A DNA stretch of 64,000 nucleotides from Planctomycetota bacterium (lineage in GTDB: Bacteria; Planctomycetota; Planctomycetia; Pirellulales; UBA7805). The stretch spans positions 62,001 through 126,000 of the forward strand of contig QQVP01000033.1 in the NCBI GenBank assembly GCA_003389215.1, read 5' to 3'. This document shows positions 45,248 through 55,194 of the stretch, one piece after another. Both the position numbers and the translations under genes were made by a program. Positions within the stretch are counted from its first letter, which is position 1. The number at the start of each line of letters is the position of its first letter. Below the pieces are notes generated by a model. It worked only from the letters and a program-made list of their open reading frames with translations, was not told the DNA's origin and searched no databases.

Positions 45248-45988
45248 ATGTCGACCCGAACTTGCCCGCGGAGATGCAACGAAGCGACCTGGCGACGTGT
45301 TGTTGCCTGGTGCCTGGTGACTTGTTTGCTCGGGTACTGCGGGTACTGCTTGCCGCTGGTGGCGACGACGTGGGCCGCGGACACGGCCTCCTGCACGGCG
45401 AAGGCCGAGGAGGGTTTCACCTCGCTGTTCGACGGCGAGACGCTGACCGGTTGGACGATGAACCGGCCGGGCGGCTACGTCGTCGAGGACGGCGCGATCG
45501 TCTGCTTGAAGGAGACGGGGGGCTTTCTCTACACCGACAGAGAATACGGCGACTTCAACTTTCGCTTCGAGTTCAAGCTGACCGCCGACGCCAACAACGG
45601 ACTCGGGATTCGCACCCCCAAGAACGCCGATCCCGCCTATGCCGGCATGGAAATTCAGATCCTCGACAACTCGTCGGAGAAGTGGCCGGGCATCAAGGAT
45701 TGGCAGAAGCACGGCTCGATCTACGGGGTTGCCCCGGCAAAGACCGGTCATCTGCGGCCGCTCGGCGAGTGGAACTCGCAAGAGGTGATCTGTCGCGGCC
45801 AGCGGGTCCAGGTCATTCTCAATGGCGTGACGATCGTCGACGTCGATCTCGCCGAGGTGAGTCAGCCGCAAACGCTCGACGGACAGGCCCATCCCGGTCT
45901 GGAGCGGGAACAGGGCTACATCGCCTTTTGCGGACATGGCTCGCGGGTCGAGTTTCGCAACATCCGGATCAAGACGTTCGACGAATAG
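45248..45988 (+). CDS. DUF1080 (3-keto-disaccharide hydrolase-type) exported protein
   Basis: 246 residues. A hydrophobic leader at ~18-43 contains several Cys (CLLGYCGYCL) and may be a signal peptide. The DUF1080 domain starts at GFTSLFDGETLTGW and includes GDFNFRFEFKLT, NNGLGIRTP, MEIQILDN and GYIAFCGHGSRVEFRNIRIK, the concanavalin-like fold that in some members hydrolyses 3-keto sugars and in planctomycetes is very frequent. No partner oxidoreductase lies beside it. Upstream, 44973-45247 shows no gene. Confidence 0.92.
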   Translation: MSTRTCPRRCNEATWRRVVAWCLVTCLLGYCGYCLPLVATTWAADTASCTAKAEEGFTSLFDGETLTGWTMNRPGGYVVEDGAIVCLKETGGFLYTDREYGDFNFRFEFKLTADANNGLGIRTPKNADPAYAGMEIQILDNSSEKWPGIKDWQKHGSIYGVAPAKTGHLRPLGEWNSQEVICRGQRVQVILNGVTIVDVDLAEVSQPQTLDGQAHPGLEREQGYIAFCGHGSRVEFRNIRIKTFDE

Positions 45989-46312
45989 CATCTGCCCCCG
46001 TCCTGGCGAGACACCTCCGGCGAGGTCGAGGCCGTCGGCCCGCCGCTGGACTCGCGGGGCTCGCAGAGTTCGTGCTGGCCGTTTGGGGCCGGCACCACCG
46101 GCACGATTGTTCTAACGTGTCCGTTTCCCAGCCCCCCGAGCGAGGTCCGCGCGCGGCTTTCCCGCCTTCGTTGACCCCGCCGGATTCCGGACCTAGGTTT
46201 GCTTGGAGCCGGCTGTCCGAATTCGGCGCAAGTTGCTTGCTACGTTGGCTCCGCGATCGGAAGGACGATCGTTATTTCGCAGCCGCGTCGATTCCCCTGC
46301 TCCGCCTGGCAC

Positions 46313-47827
46313 ATGTCCGAAAACGCCCACGAAGATCTGCTCGCCCAACTTACCCGCGGCGCTCGCGATGCGTGGGATGAGGTCATCGCGACGACGCCCG
46401 CCGGCAATGGCGACAGCGGCGACCGAAGCGGCGGCAAGGAAGACGAGTTGGAACGATTGGTCAGTCGCGTACGGCAGACGGTCGCGGATACGACGTCGCC
46501 GTCTCCGCTGGCCGGGAGCACCGTGACAGGCCCGGCACCGGTTGCTCCGCCGTCGCACGTCGTGTCCGACGAGTTCATTCCCCGCGAGCCGCAAAGCTAC
46601 GAAGAGGCGAAGCTGACCGCCAGCGAGGTCGAGGCCCTGGTGCTCAAGTACATGCTGGCCCGGGGCGACACGGTCGGCCGCGAGATTGCCGACCAGGTGA
46701 AGCTTCCCTTCCTGCTGATCGAGAACCTGCTGGCCCAACTGAAGCGAGAGCAATTGGTCGGACATCGTGGCGCGGCCGCCATGAACGACTATCTCTATAC
46801 GCTCTCGGACGTGGGCCGCGAGCGAGCTCGACGACTCTCGCAGCACTGCACCTATTACGGGGCGGCCCCCGTGGCCCTGTCCGACTACATCGCCAGCGTC
46901 AAGGCGCAGTCGATTGCGGGCCAACATCCGACCGAAGACGATCTGCGACGGGCCTTCGAAGACCTGCTCGTCGACAAGTCGATGTTGCGACGCCTGGGTC
47001 CCGCCATCAACTCGGGTCGCGGGTTGTTTCTCTATGGCGCCCCCGGCAACGGCAAGACGAGCATCGCCGAGCGCATCACGGGTTGCTTCGGACAGTCGAC
47101 CTGGATTCCACGGGCGATTGGCATCGACGGCGAGGTAATTCGTCTGTACGACCCGGTGAACCACGAAGAGATGCCGCTGCCCGAGGGCTCCGGCCTGCTG
47201 CACGAACAACAGATCGATCGTCGCTGGATCCGCATTCGTCGTCCGACCATTGTCGTCGGTGGTGAACTGACGATGGCCAGTCTCGAGGTGAGTTCCAACG
47301 CCGAGACGGGGATTTCCGAGGCGCCCGTGCAGCTGAAAAGCAACTGCGGCACGCTGGTGATCGACGACTTTGGCCGCCAACGGATGAGCACCGACGAGCT
47401 GCTCAACCGCTGGATCGTGCCGCTGGAAAAACGCTACGACTTTCTCAACCTGCCCAACGGCAAGAAGATCCAGGTTCCCTTCGATCAGCTGATCGTGTTT
47501 TCCACGAACCTGGAGCCGCGCGACCTGGTGGACGAAGCCTTCTTGCGGCGAATTCCCTACAAGATCGAGGCGGCCGATCCGAGTGAAGAGAACTTTCGCA
47601 AGCTGTTCGAGATCATGGCGCCGATCGTCGGCTGCACCTACGACGCCGCCTCGGTCGAGTACGTGATCGAAAAGCACTACAAGGCGGTCGGTCGCCCCTT
47701 CCGCTGCTGCCAGCCCCGCGATCTCTTGGCACAGATTCGCAACTACTGCAACTACCAGAAGATCGAACCGCAGATGAGCCCCGAGCTGTTCGATTTTGCC
47801 GTGGAGAATTACTTCACGGTGATGTAG
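46313..47827 (+). CDS. AAA-type ATPase of unknown role
   Basis: 504 residues from the ATG at 46313. The first ~100 residues are low-complexity. Residues ~100-165 form a winged-helix-like domain ([30 protein letters not shown]). The ATPase has Walker [10 protein letters not shown] (~241-249), Walker [10 protein letters not shown] (~345-353) and an arginine-finger region ([11 protein letters not shown]), ending with a lid domain ([14 protein letters not shown]). It resembles ATPases predicted as chaperones in planctomycetes. The 324 bases before it (45989-46312) hold no supported gene. Confidence 0.85.
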   Translation: MSENAHEDLLAQLTRGARDAWDEVIATTPAGNGDSGDRSGGKEDELERLVSRVRQTVADTTSPSPLAGSTVTGPAPVAPPSHVVSDEFIPREPQSYEEAKLTASEVEALVLKYMLARGDTVGREIADQVKLPFLLIENLLAQLKREQLVGHRGAAAMNDYLYTLSDVGRERARRLSQHCTYYGAAPVALSDYIASVKAQSIAGQHPTEDDLRRAFEDLLVDKSMLRRLGPAINSGRGLFLYGAPGNGKTSIAERITGCFGQSTWIPRAIGIDGEVIRLYDPVNHEEMPLPEGSGLLHEQQIDRRWIRIRRPTIVVGGELTMASLEVSSNAETGISEAPVQLKSNCGTLVIDDFGRQRMSTDELLNRWIVPLEKRYDFLNLPNGKKIQVPFDQLIVFSTNLEPRDLVDEAFLRRIPYKIEAADPSEENFRKLFEIMAPIVGCTYDAASVEYVIEKHYKAVGRPFRCCQPRDLLAQIRNYCNYQKIEPQMSPELFDFAVENYFTVM

Positions 47828-47874
47828 CAGTCGGCGATGTCGCGGTCGGCGGCGATGGCGCTGCCTGGCCCCCG

Positions 47875-49896
47875 CTACGGTGTTCGCGAGGGTGGCCTGC
47901 TCTCTGACGGTCGCTCGCTCTCCGCTGCCGACCGATCCTCTGGCGACCAATCCTCTGGCGACGCCGTCAAAGGAGACGTGTCCGACGGCGAGGATGTGGA
48001 CGGCTCCGCATTCGACTTCGTGTTATCGAGCAGTCGGTCTTGCCGCCGCATCGTGTCCGCGGTCCGTCGGAAGATTTTGTCGCGGGCGTAGAAGTCCTTG
48101 GCCCGGATCTGCAGTCGCTGAACGGTCTGCGAGTCTCCCTTCTCGCGAGCGTACTCGATCGAGACCATGATCGAGTCGTGGGCATCGCGAAACTGCTTGT
48201 TCGCCGCCCGGACGGCGGCCTCGATCTCGTAATAGCGGGCCCACAGGTCCTTCATCGTGGCCCGCCGCTTCTCGCGCAATTTCTGTTCGAGTCGCGTCTT
48301 GGTGGGCAGCGCCTCGACCAGCGTTTCGAGGTCGACGATCGCCTGCTTCGCCGTGGAAAACACCTTCTTCGCGGCCACCGGATCGAAGATCTCGTCGTCG
48401 CCGCAGGTGGTCAACAGCCACGTGTAGCTGAGGATCGCGGCCACGTTCAACTCGGTCGCCAGTTCGGCGGGCTGCAGATCGATCAGGTGTTGGTACTTCT
48501 CGCGGGCTTCGTGATAGGCTCCACGGGCTTCGAGCCCCCGAGCTTCGCGAAAGATGTCGATCAGCGTCCGGCTGGAAAGCAGCACGACGCCCGCTTCGCT
48601 CTCCTCGATCGGCTGCTGGGACGGCTCCCAGGCAAACTGCTCGGTGAAGAGCTTCTCCAAGCTGCCGCGGCTCATACCGCCGTAGACCTGGCCGCCGGCC
48701 AGGAACATGTTGGGCACGCCGGTCAGACGGTAGCTGGCCCCCAGCTCGACGTCGCGGCGAGATCGTAGCCACATCGCGTCGTCGTTCATCGCCTCGTCCA
48801 GAGCCTGGTCGCCGACCAATTCGCTGGCCTTGGCGCGCGCCAGCTCTTCGTCGACTTCCTTTTGGTTCTCGTAGATCCAGTTGACGAACGGCTCGAATTT
48901 CTCCGGATCGGCCAGGGCCACGCCGATCGCCAGCCGCGAAAGCTCGCAGGCGTAGCGATGCTCGTCCGTGAATTGGGCCCCCTTCATCATCTTGTTGCAG
49001 CCGACCGACAGCGGGAACATCCGCATGTCGACACGAAGCTGGCCGGGATAACGCTTCTGGATGGACGTGATCACGTCGTTGGCGCGTTTGCAGTGCTCGC
49101 AGGTAAAGCAGGTAAAGGTGACGATCTTGTGCGGTGCGTCACGCGGACCCTTGACCGTCCAGATGATCGGTTCTCCCTGCCCGGGACCGTCGAGGGCTAG
49201 CTTGTCAATCACGTTGCCGAGTCGCTTGACGTCGAGCTCCGCGTCGATCACCGGGGCCTTCAGCACGGCCGGCGCGTCGGAGTGAAACTGATTCATGAAG
49301 ACGATCTGGCCCGTCACGATCAGCAGCGCAAAGATGACGTGATAGGCAATCGGCAGGATCGGCAGTGGGGGGACGTTGGCCTTCCAGCGACGAAACTGTC
49401 GGTGTCGCCAATCCTGGGTTCCGTAGACGAGTGCCAGTCCGAAGAATGTGAAGTTCGCCAGGTGCAGTCCCAGGCAATAGATGCAGAACTCGCCCAGCAC
49501 CGCGGCCATGACGTAAATCGACCAGATTCCCGCTGCCAACCCGATGGCCGAAATCACCGAGAGCAACAACGAGAGCGGAGGCGCTAACGAGAGCTGAAAT
49601 CCGTAGCGGACGAATAGCAGCAGCAGGGCCACGACCAGATAATAGCCGAGCGACCAGCTCGTCAGCGGAACCGAGAAAATCCGGCTATACTCGCTCTGCA
49701 GCACCACGCCGCATCCGGCCCCGGCGCTGCAACCTGGGGGCAAGCGATCGCCCCAGGTGGTCGCGATGAGCACCAGATTGACCCCGAATCCGGCGAACCA
49801 GGCAGCCCACAACAACAGATAGAGCCACAGGCTCGGTTCCTGCTCCCGGGTACCTGCATCTGGAACGTCTTGAGCTGAATCCGTCGGCTGCAACAT
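47875..49896 (-). CDS. VKOR-thioredoxin fusion with TPR-like tail
   Basis: 673 residues. The N-terminal vitamin K epoxide reductase domain has four helices, Cys pair C-x5-C (PPGCSAGAGC) and the active CIYC near 140. A DsbA-like thioredoxin domain follows with CEHC (~285) and cis-Pro loop GVPNMFLAGG. The last ~220 residues are helical repeats (YHEAREKYQHLIDLQPAE, DAHDSIMVSIEYAREKGD) and an acidic Ser-rich end. It would oxidise periplasmic cysteines, recycling through quinone. The gene is convergent with the ATPase gene, 47 bases between stops. Confidence 0.92.
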   Translation of the reverse strand: MLQPTDSAQDVPDAGTREQEPSLWLYLLLWAAWFAGFGVNLVLIATTWGDRLPPGCSAGAGCGVVLQSEYSRIFSVPLTSWSLGYYLVVALLLLFVRYGFQLSLAPPLSLLLSVISAIGLAAGIWSIYVMAAVLGEFCIYCLGLHLANFTFFGLALVYGTQDWRHRQFRRWKANVPPLPILPIAYHVIFALLIVTGQIVFMNQFHSDAPAVLKAPVIDAELDVKRLGNVIDKLALDGPGQGEPIIWTVKGPRDAPHKIVTFTCFTCEHCKRANDVITSIQKRYPGQLRVDMRMFPLSVGCNKMMKGAQFTDEHRYACELSRLAIGVALADPEKFEPFVNWIYENQKEVDEELARAKASELVGDQALDEAMNDDAMWLRSRRDVELGASYRLTGVPNMFLAGGQVYGGMSRGSLEKLFTEQFAWEPSQQPIEESEAGVVLLSSRTLIDIFREARGLEARGAYHEAREKYQHLIDLQPAELATELNVAAILSYTWLLTTCGDDEIFDPVAAKKVFSTAKQAIVDLETLVEALPTKTRLEQKLREKRRATMKDLWARYYEIEAAVRAANKQFRDAHDSIMVSIEYAREKGDSQTVQRLQIRAKDFYARDKIFRRTADTMRRQDRLLDNTKSNAEPSTSSPSDTSPLTASPEDWSPEDRSAAESERPSESRPPSRTP

Positions 49897-50115
49897 CGAA
49901 AGGGCGAGTCGAACTGGAGGTTCTCGGAGTTCCGCAGGGCACGGGCGTTCCGCAGGGCACGGGCAATAATCTCCATTATAGGCGGCCGGTCGTGCCAGCA
50001 GCCAGTCGCGGCCCGTCTGGCGACGTTGAGCAAATTTGGGCCGCTGCGAAAACTAGGGAATGCGAGGCTCGTCGTGACACGATCTTTTCAACCGCGGAGC
50101 GAATAACCTGCAGTG

Positions 50116-50658
50116 ATGAGCATTGCCCTCGCGATTCTTCTTGTCTGCCTGCTGGTCGCCCTGTGGTCGCTGAATCTGGTTTCCCTGCCGGGGAACTGGT
50201 TGGCCGCGGGGGTGACGTCGGGCTACTGGTTGCTCGAAGTGGGCGAGGGCCGCACGGCCATCGCGGGCGAAGTCGTCGTGCTGGTGATTCTCCTTGCGGC
50301 GCTCGCCGAGTTGGTCGAGTTCCTGGCCGGCGCGCTGGGGGCCACCAAGGCGGGCGGCAGCAAACTGGCGGCGGTCCTGGCCCTCTTGGGGTCGATTGCC
50401 GGCGCGCTGACCGGGGCGGCCGTGGGCAGTGTGCTGCTGCCGATTCCCATCGTGGGCACGGTGGTGGGCGCGCTGTTGCTCGGTGCCCTCGGATCGCTGA
50501 TGGGCGCGATTCTGGGAGAGACCGCCTTGGGGCGATCGTCGGACGAAAGCTGGAACGTGGGCAAGGCGGCCTTCTTCGGCCGTCTGCTGGGCACGCTGGC
50601 CAAGTCGATGATCGGCGCCGTCGCCGTGGCGGTGGTGGCGGTAGCCGTCTGCTTCTAG
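50116..50658 (+). CDS. DUF456 membrane protein
   Basis: 180 residues from the ATG at 50116 (GTG at 50113 also possible). Hydrophobic segments at ~2-25, ~45-70 and ~155-178, and glycine-rich helices (GSIAGALTGAAVGSVLLPIPIVGTVVG) match DUF456, a small inner-membrane family with GxxxG repeats and unknown function. It stands alone between the VKOR gene (divergent) and dcd (convergent). No regulatory site was recognised in 49897-50112. Confidence 0.85.
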   Translation: MSIALAILLVCLLVALWSLNLVSLPGNWLAAGVTSGYWLLEVGEGRTAIAGEVVVLVILLAALAELVEFLAGALGATKAGGSKLAAVLALLGSIAGALTGAAVGSVLLPIPIVGTVVGALLLGALGSLMGAILGETALGRSSDESWNVGKAAFFGRLLGTLAKSMIGAVAVAVVAVAVCF

Positions 50659-50671
50659 AAACGCTGGCCCG

Positions 50672-51250
50672 TCAGCTGTGCGAACGCTCGAGACCGAAGT
50701 TGAGCTTCAGCTGGTCGCCGGCGTCCTCCTTCGGATTCAATTCCTTGAACAGCAGGCTCGGCTGAATGTCGCGATTGTTCTGATACTTGTCGCTGTCGTA
50801 AGCCGTGTACTCGCCCGTCAGCTCGTGATAGAAGATCTGGCAGATCGGCACGCCGGGGTAGATGCGCACCGGCTGCACGGCGAACATCTCCAAGGTCCAG
50901 AACCCACAGAACCCGACGTCGCCAAAGCCCGCGGTCACGTGCACGAACAGTCCCAGTCGCCCCACACTACTGCGACCCTCGATCATCGGCACCAAATCGT
51001 GCGTCTCGGTGCGTTCGGCGGTGCGTCCCAGGTAGAGCTGGTTGGGGCTCAGCACGAGGCCGTCGGCGGGAATCTCGATCCGTCGCACGCGGTTGGCGCT
51101 CTTCATGTCGAGCACAACCTCTTCGTAGACCATCAACTCGTCGTGCAACGTGAGGTTGTAGCTATTGGGATTGAGGTGCCGCTCGTCGAAGGGGTCGATG
51201 ACGATCCCCTCGCCCAATCGCTCGCGAATTTGATGCCCGGAAAGGATCAT
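50672..51250 (-). CDS. dcd: dCTP deaminase
   Basis: 192 residues, the family's usual length. Signatures present are LSGHQIRERLGEG, LNPNSYNLTLHD, the catalytic EGRSSVGRLGLFVH and HVTAGFGDVGFCGFWTLEM, and the C-terminal QNNRDIQPS. It converts dCTP to dUTP in thymidylate supply; bifunctional dCTP deaminase/dUTPases cannot be excluded by eye. The ATG at 51250 follows GAGAGG. Longer frames upstream run through short repeats and nth and are not used. Confidence 0.95.
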   Translation of the reverse strand: MILSGHQIRERLGEGIVIDPFDERHLNPNSYNLTLHDELMVYEEVVLDMKSANRVRRIEIPADGLVLSPNQLYLGRTAERTETHDLVPMIEGRSSVGRLGLFVHVTAGFGDVGFCGFWTLEMFAVQPVRIYPGVPICQIFYHELTGEYTAYDSDKYQNNRDIQPSLLFKELNPKEDAGDQLKLNFGLERSHS

Positions 51251-51265
51251 GGTCGACCTCTCTTC

Positions 51266-51305
51266 CTTGCCAGTCGCTCTTGCCAGTCGCGCACTTGCCA
51301 GGCGC
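51266..51305. repeat. Short direct repeats CTTGCCAGTCGC upstream of dcd
   Basis: Copies start at 51266, 51279 and 51294 (the last CTTGCCAGGCGC). They lie in the dcd-nth intergenic region and may be expanded repeats or protein-binding sites. Confidence 0.5.
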
Positions 51306-51428
51306 GCCGATGCCAAGCGCACTAGGCGACCCACTTCCCGTGGCCGTGGGCACAGCGGGCCTTGGCGTGCGCGGCAACCCCCGAACGTGGCGCTTGTGCG
51401 TTGCCCGAGCCGCGGCACCGGCTGCAAC

Positions 51429-52082
51429 TCATTTGACCCCCACGCGAGGACAAATCGCCTCGAGCATGCACTCGTCGCACTTGGCTTTGCGGGCCGTGCA
51501 AACTTGCCGTCCATGTTGAATTACGCGATGGCTGAAGTCAATCCACTCCTTCCGCGAAATACGCTCACAAAGATCGGCTTCGATATTCACGGCATCCTTC
51601 GGGTCGCGTTTGGTCAGCCCGGTGCGGTAGGCAATCCGCCCCACATGCGTGTCGACGACGACCCCCGAGGCAATCCCGAAGGCGGTTCCCAGCACGACGT
51701 TCGCGGTCTTGCGACCGATGCCCGGCAGCTCGGTCAATAAGTTGAGATCGCGAGGCAGGTCGCCGCCGTAAAATTCGACGAGCTGCGTGCAGCAATCCTT
51801 GATGTTCTTGGCCTTGTTGCGGTAGAAGCCGGTGCTCTTGATGGCCCGTTCGAGCGTGGAGAGCCGCGCGTTGGCGAAATCCTGGGCGGAGCGGTACTTC
51901 TTGAACAACGACCGCGTCACTTGATTGACGCGCTCATCGGTACACTGGGCCGAAAGAATCGTGGCCACGAGCAATTGCACGGGCGATGTGAACCGCAACG
52001 AGCACCGCGCTTGCGGGTACTCTTTACGCAGTCCCTGGACGACCTTCGCCGCGTGCTTTTTCTCTCGCGCAGAAGCAGCCAC
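51429..52082 (-). CDS. nth: Endonuclease III
   Basis: 217 residues. It has the helix-hairpin-helix LTELPGIGRKTANVV with catalytic Lys, the catalytic Asp in VVVDTHVGR, and the C-terminal 4Fe-4S loop C-x6-C-x2-C-x5-C (VCTARKAKCDECMLEAICPR). It excises oxidised pyrimidines in base excision repair. It lies upstream of dcd on the same strand with a 178-base gap. The 343 bases on its other side (52083-52426) show no supported gene. Confidence 0.97.
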   Translation of the reverse strand: MAASAREKKHAAKVVQGLRKEYPQARCSLRFTSPVQLLVATILSAQCTDERVNQVTRSLFKKYRSAQDFANARLSTLERAIKSTGFYRNKAKNIKDCCTQLVEFYGGDLPRDLNLLTELPGIGRKTANVVLGTAFGIASGVVVDTHVGRIAYRTGLTKRDPKDAVNIEADLCERISRKEWIDFSHRVIQHGRQVCTARKAKCDECMLEAICPRVGVK

Positions 52083-52426
52083 AAGTAATCCCGATCAAGA
52101 CGCTAACTGGCTTCGCACGCAGCTTCAGTCGCGCCCCGACCAGCCGTGCTAACCTTCAGTTTAGTGGAATGTCCATAAATCGTGTCAAGTATCACTTCAT
52201 CGAAGACCCCTCGAAAGAACCGCGTCGTTCGGGTGCCCCGTTCACGCGCTGGCCGCGACGCGGGGCATCGCAAAATTCGGCCGGGCGCGCGATACTGATG
52301 CCGCGTGATGGTGGCCCGTACGGTCCACGCTGCCGTGGAGCGCGGTGGCGTAGCGGCTTTGCTCTTGTGGGCGACACCCGTTACGACGACGTCGTCAGCA
52401 ATGGCCCCTCGACTGCGGTACCTCGA

Positions 52427-52831
52427 ATGAACCCCGACTCCGAGTATACCCCCGAATTCCTCCATGGCGTGGAGTTGTTTAACAACTGCGAGTTCTTCGA
52501 GGCGCACGACGTCTGGGAGGAACTGTGGGCCGAATATCGAGGACCGTCGCGAGAATACTACCAAGGGCTCATCCAGACCGCCGTGGCCCTGCACCATTTT
52601 TGCAACGGCAACATTCGCGGCGCGCGGAAGCTCTATCACAGTAGCCGCAAGTACCTCGATCCCTATCGTCCCCGGCACATCGGCATCGATCTCGACAAGT
52701 TATTCGGGGAGATGGAAGCCTGCTTCCGCGAGATCATCGAGAGCGAAGAAGAGTTTCCCAAGATCGAGATCGTCGCCGATCTGATTCCCGACATCGAACT
52801 CGACCCGCCGCCGCCCGCTGCGGACAACTGA
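52427..52831 (+). CDS. DUF309 protein
   Basis: 134 residues. The motifs GVELFNNCEFFEAHDVWEELW and YYQGLIQTAVALHH, followed by GARKLYHSS and FPKIEI, define DUF309, a small all-helical family with conserved Glu/His residues of unknown function. The start at 52427 is chosen because the family begins near this point; the frame is open 86 codons further upstream without family similarity. Confidence 0.92.
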   Translation: MNPDSEYTPEFLHGVELFNNCEFFEAHDVWEELWAEYRGPSREYYQGLIQTAVALHHFCNGNIRGARKLYHSSRKYLDPYRPRHIGIDLDKLFGEMEACFREIIESEEEFPKIEIVADLIPDIELDPPPPAADN

Positions 52832-53058
52832 ACCGCACGCGGTGCGAGCTTCCCAGGCCGCGGTCGAAGAGACACCAAGACCACGCCCCACGTCGTTTCA
52901 GCAAGCGCCGTGGGCGGAGCGTTCGTGCGGCCGAGGCCCTGCCGCTTGACCGTGCCTCGGCGGACTCTTAGGATCGAACAAGTAGGCTTGGATGTGAGTT
53001 GGAATCGGTTCGCCGTCGTGCGAGGTGGCCGAGAATCGCGATGGGAGAGACAGGATTC

Positions 53059-53700
53059 ATGAAGGAAACGGTCGACGAATTTCGCGGGAGCCTCGTCGAC
53101 GAGGCCGACGACGTCGAGTCGTCGTCCACGGCGCCGGTCGACTTGCCGCGCATCGAGCGGGCGGTGCGAGAGATTCTCGCCGCCGTCGGCGAGGATCCCG
53201 ATCGGGAAGGCCTGCGCGATACGCCCGGACGCGTCGCGCGCATGTACGCCGAACTGTTCGGGGGTCTGCACGAAGATCCGCGGGCCCATCTGCAGCGCTT
53301 CTTTACCGAACAATACGACGAGGTCGTGCTGGTTCGCGACATCAGCTTCAACAGCATGTGCGAGCATCACCTGATGCCGTTCATGGGCAAGGCCCATATC
53401 GGCTACATGCCCGCCGGCAAGGTGGTGGGACTGAGCAAACTGGCTCGCGTTGTGGAGGTCGTGGCCCGTCGCCCCCAGGTGCAAGAGCGGATGACCGAGA
53501 CGATTGCCGACCTGTTGGAAACGGAAATCGACGCCAAGGGCGTGGCGGTCGTCATCGAGGCGACCCACACCTGTATGACGGTGCGTGGCGTGCGGAAGCC
53601 CGGCAGCCTGTGCGTCACGTCGGCGATGAAGGGCCTGTTCCGTTCGCATCTTTCCAGCCGCTCGGAAGTGATGACGTTGATCTACGGGAATCGTCGCTAG
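53059..53700 (+). CDS. folE: GTP cyclohydrolase I
   Basis: 213 residues from the ATG at 53059 (AGGA upstream); ATG 53041 would add six residues. It shows the complete signature: [20 protein letters not shown], zinc ligands Cys in [10 protein letters not shown] and the second site [14 protein letters not shown], plus [20 protein letters not shown]. It makes dihydroneopterin triphosphate for folate and, in this lineage, probably also H4MPT-type pterins, which would connect with fhcB (inference). Confidence 0.97.
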   Translation: MKETVDEFRGSLVDEADDVESSSTAPVDLPRIERAVREILAAVGEDPDREGLRDTPGRVARMYAELFGGLHEDPRAHLQRFFTEQYDEVVLVRDISFNSMCEHHLMPFMGKAHIGYMPAGKVVGLSKLARVVEVVARRPQVQERMTETIADLLETEIDAKGVAVVIEATHTCMTVRGVRKPGSLCVTSAMKGLFRSHLSSRSEVMTLIYGNRR

Positions 53701-53781
53701 CCGACGGAGGCCACCGAGTCGCCTCGTCTTGCCCGAGCAGCGCTCCTGCGGCGCGTCCGCGGCAGGAGACGACTCGTCGTC

Positions 53782-54531
53782 ATGGAAACGCTCTATCAAT
53801 TCGTGCTGCGTTTGGCGTTCGGGCTCGCCCTGGCCATGGCCTGCACGTCGCCCCGGCTGGTGACCTCAGGCTACTATCGGGTGCACACCTACGTGCTGCT
53901 GGGGCTGAATGTGCTGGCGGCCCTGGTCGCCCGCGGACTCGAACAATACGGGATCGTGTTGCCCATCATCGGGGCGGTGCTGTGCTATGTGACCTCGATC
54001 GTCTGGCTCAACGAGAAGCGACGGCCCGGCATCGTACTGCTGCTGGTCATTGCCTTGACGGCGCTGGCGGCAACCTATGGGGCGTCGTCGGGGTCGCACC
54101 AAGTTACCGTGGCCACGCTCCTCGCCTGGCTGACGCCGTCGAGCGGCGGCCTGGTGCTGGGCACGACCATCGCGGCCATGTTTCTGGGTCACTGGTATTT
54201 GAACACGCCCACGATGGAACTCGCCCCGCTGCGTCGCCTCTTGAAGCTGATGACCGTCGCGTTGTTGCTGCGCACGGTGGTCAGCGGGGTCGGGCTGGCC
54301 CTGCTGTTGAGCGCCGGTCCGCGGCTGGAGGGACTCGATTTCTGGCTGCTCATCCTGCGTTGGTTTTCGGGCATTTTGCTCACGCTGGTGCTCACCTGGA
54401 TGACCTGGAAGACGCTCGAGGTTCCCAACACGCAGAGCGCGACGGGGATCCTCTACGTGGCGGTGATTACGACCTTTACCGGCGAGCTGACGGCCCAGCT
54501 ACTGTCCAGTCGTTTGGCGTATCCCGTATAA
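53782..54531 (+). CDS. Polytopic membrane protein of unknown function
   Basis: 249 residues with about eight hydrophobic segments (FVLRLAFGLALAMAC at the start; VLLGLNVLAALVARG; IVLLLVIALTALAATYGA; FWLLILRWFSGILLTLVLTW). No family motif is recognised. It begins 81 bases after folE and ends 9 bases before the zinc-ribbon protein, so the three may form an operon. Confidence 0.7.
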   Translation: METLYQFVLRLAFGLALAMACTSPRLVTSGYYRVHTYVLLGLNVLAALVARGLEQYGIVLPIIGAVLCYVTSIVWLNEKRRPGIVLLLVIALTALAATYGASSGSHQVTVATLLAWLTPSSGGLVLGTTIAAMFLGHWYLNTPTMELAPLRRLLKLMTVALLLRTVVSGVGLALLLSAGPRLEGLDFWLLILRWFSGILLTLVLTWMTWKTLEVPNTQSATGILYVAVITTFTGELTAQLLSSRLAYPV

Positions 54532-54540
54532 TCAAGGCTA

Positions 54541-55046
54541 TGAACGTCACGTTCGCCTGTTCTCATTGCGGCAAGCCGAATCGCCTGGCCATCTCGCCTG
54601 AATCGACCAACCTGATCTGCGACCACTGCGGGGCGTCGACGCCGGCTCCCGCCGACGCCTGGTCGGACGCCAAGCTGCAGCGTTGCCTCGCCTGTCATTG
54701 CGACGATCTCTTCGTGCGCAAGGACTTCCCCCAACGGCTCGGCATCGCGCTGGTCGTCATCGGCTTCGTCGGGTTCCTGGTCTCGCACTATTACTACGAG
54801 AAGGTGCTGGCATTCGGGTTTCTCTTCGGCACCGCCGCGATCGATGTGTTGCTCTATCTCGTCATGGGCGAAGCGGTCGTCTGCTACCGTTGCGACGCCC
54901 ACTACCGCGGACTCGATGACTCGGAGTCGCGCGCCGGCTTCGACCTGGAGACGCATGAACGTTATCGGCAGATCGAGGCGAGAAAGAAGCAAAATCAGCC
55001 CGCCCGCCCGGTCGCTTCCGGACCCGCAGACGATCTGACGGCCTAG
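54541..55046 (+). CDS. Zinc-ribbon membrane protein
   Basis: 168 residues starting with a zinc ribbon (CSHCGKPN and CDHCGAST, two CxxC pairs), a second pair of CxxC sites (CLACHCDD and CYRCDAHY), and two hydrophobic segments in between (LGIALVVIGFVGFLVSHYY and VLAFGFLFGTAAIDVLLYLVMG). It is probably a small inner-membrane protein with metal-binding heads; function unknown. The ATG is at 54541; a longer in-frame reading from upstream is an artefact of GC-rich sequence. Confidence 0.75.
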
Positions 55047-55194
55047 CGGTCGCCGGTCCCACGCGTCAGGGCAGACCACGGGCGACGCACAGCGGTAGCC
55101 CGGGACCGGCGGGTGAAGAGACTCGGCGGCCGCCAGAACAAAACACGACACGCAGACCCGCACAGGACTCCGCTCGCAGCAAGCTGCCAGATCG

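Noticed and set aside
53025-55046. 673-codon plus-strand frame running across folE, the membrane protein and the zinc-ribbon gene
   Set aside because: Only its last 168 codons from ATG 54541 make a sensible protein; the earlier part is an out-of-frame reading of folE and the membrane protein gene.
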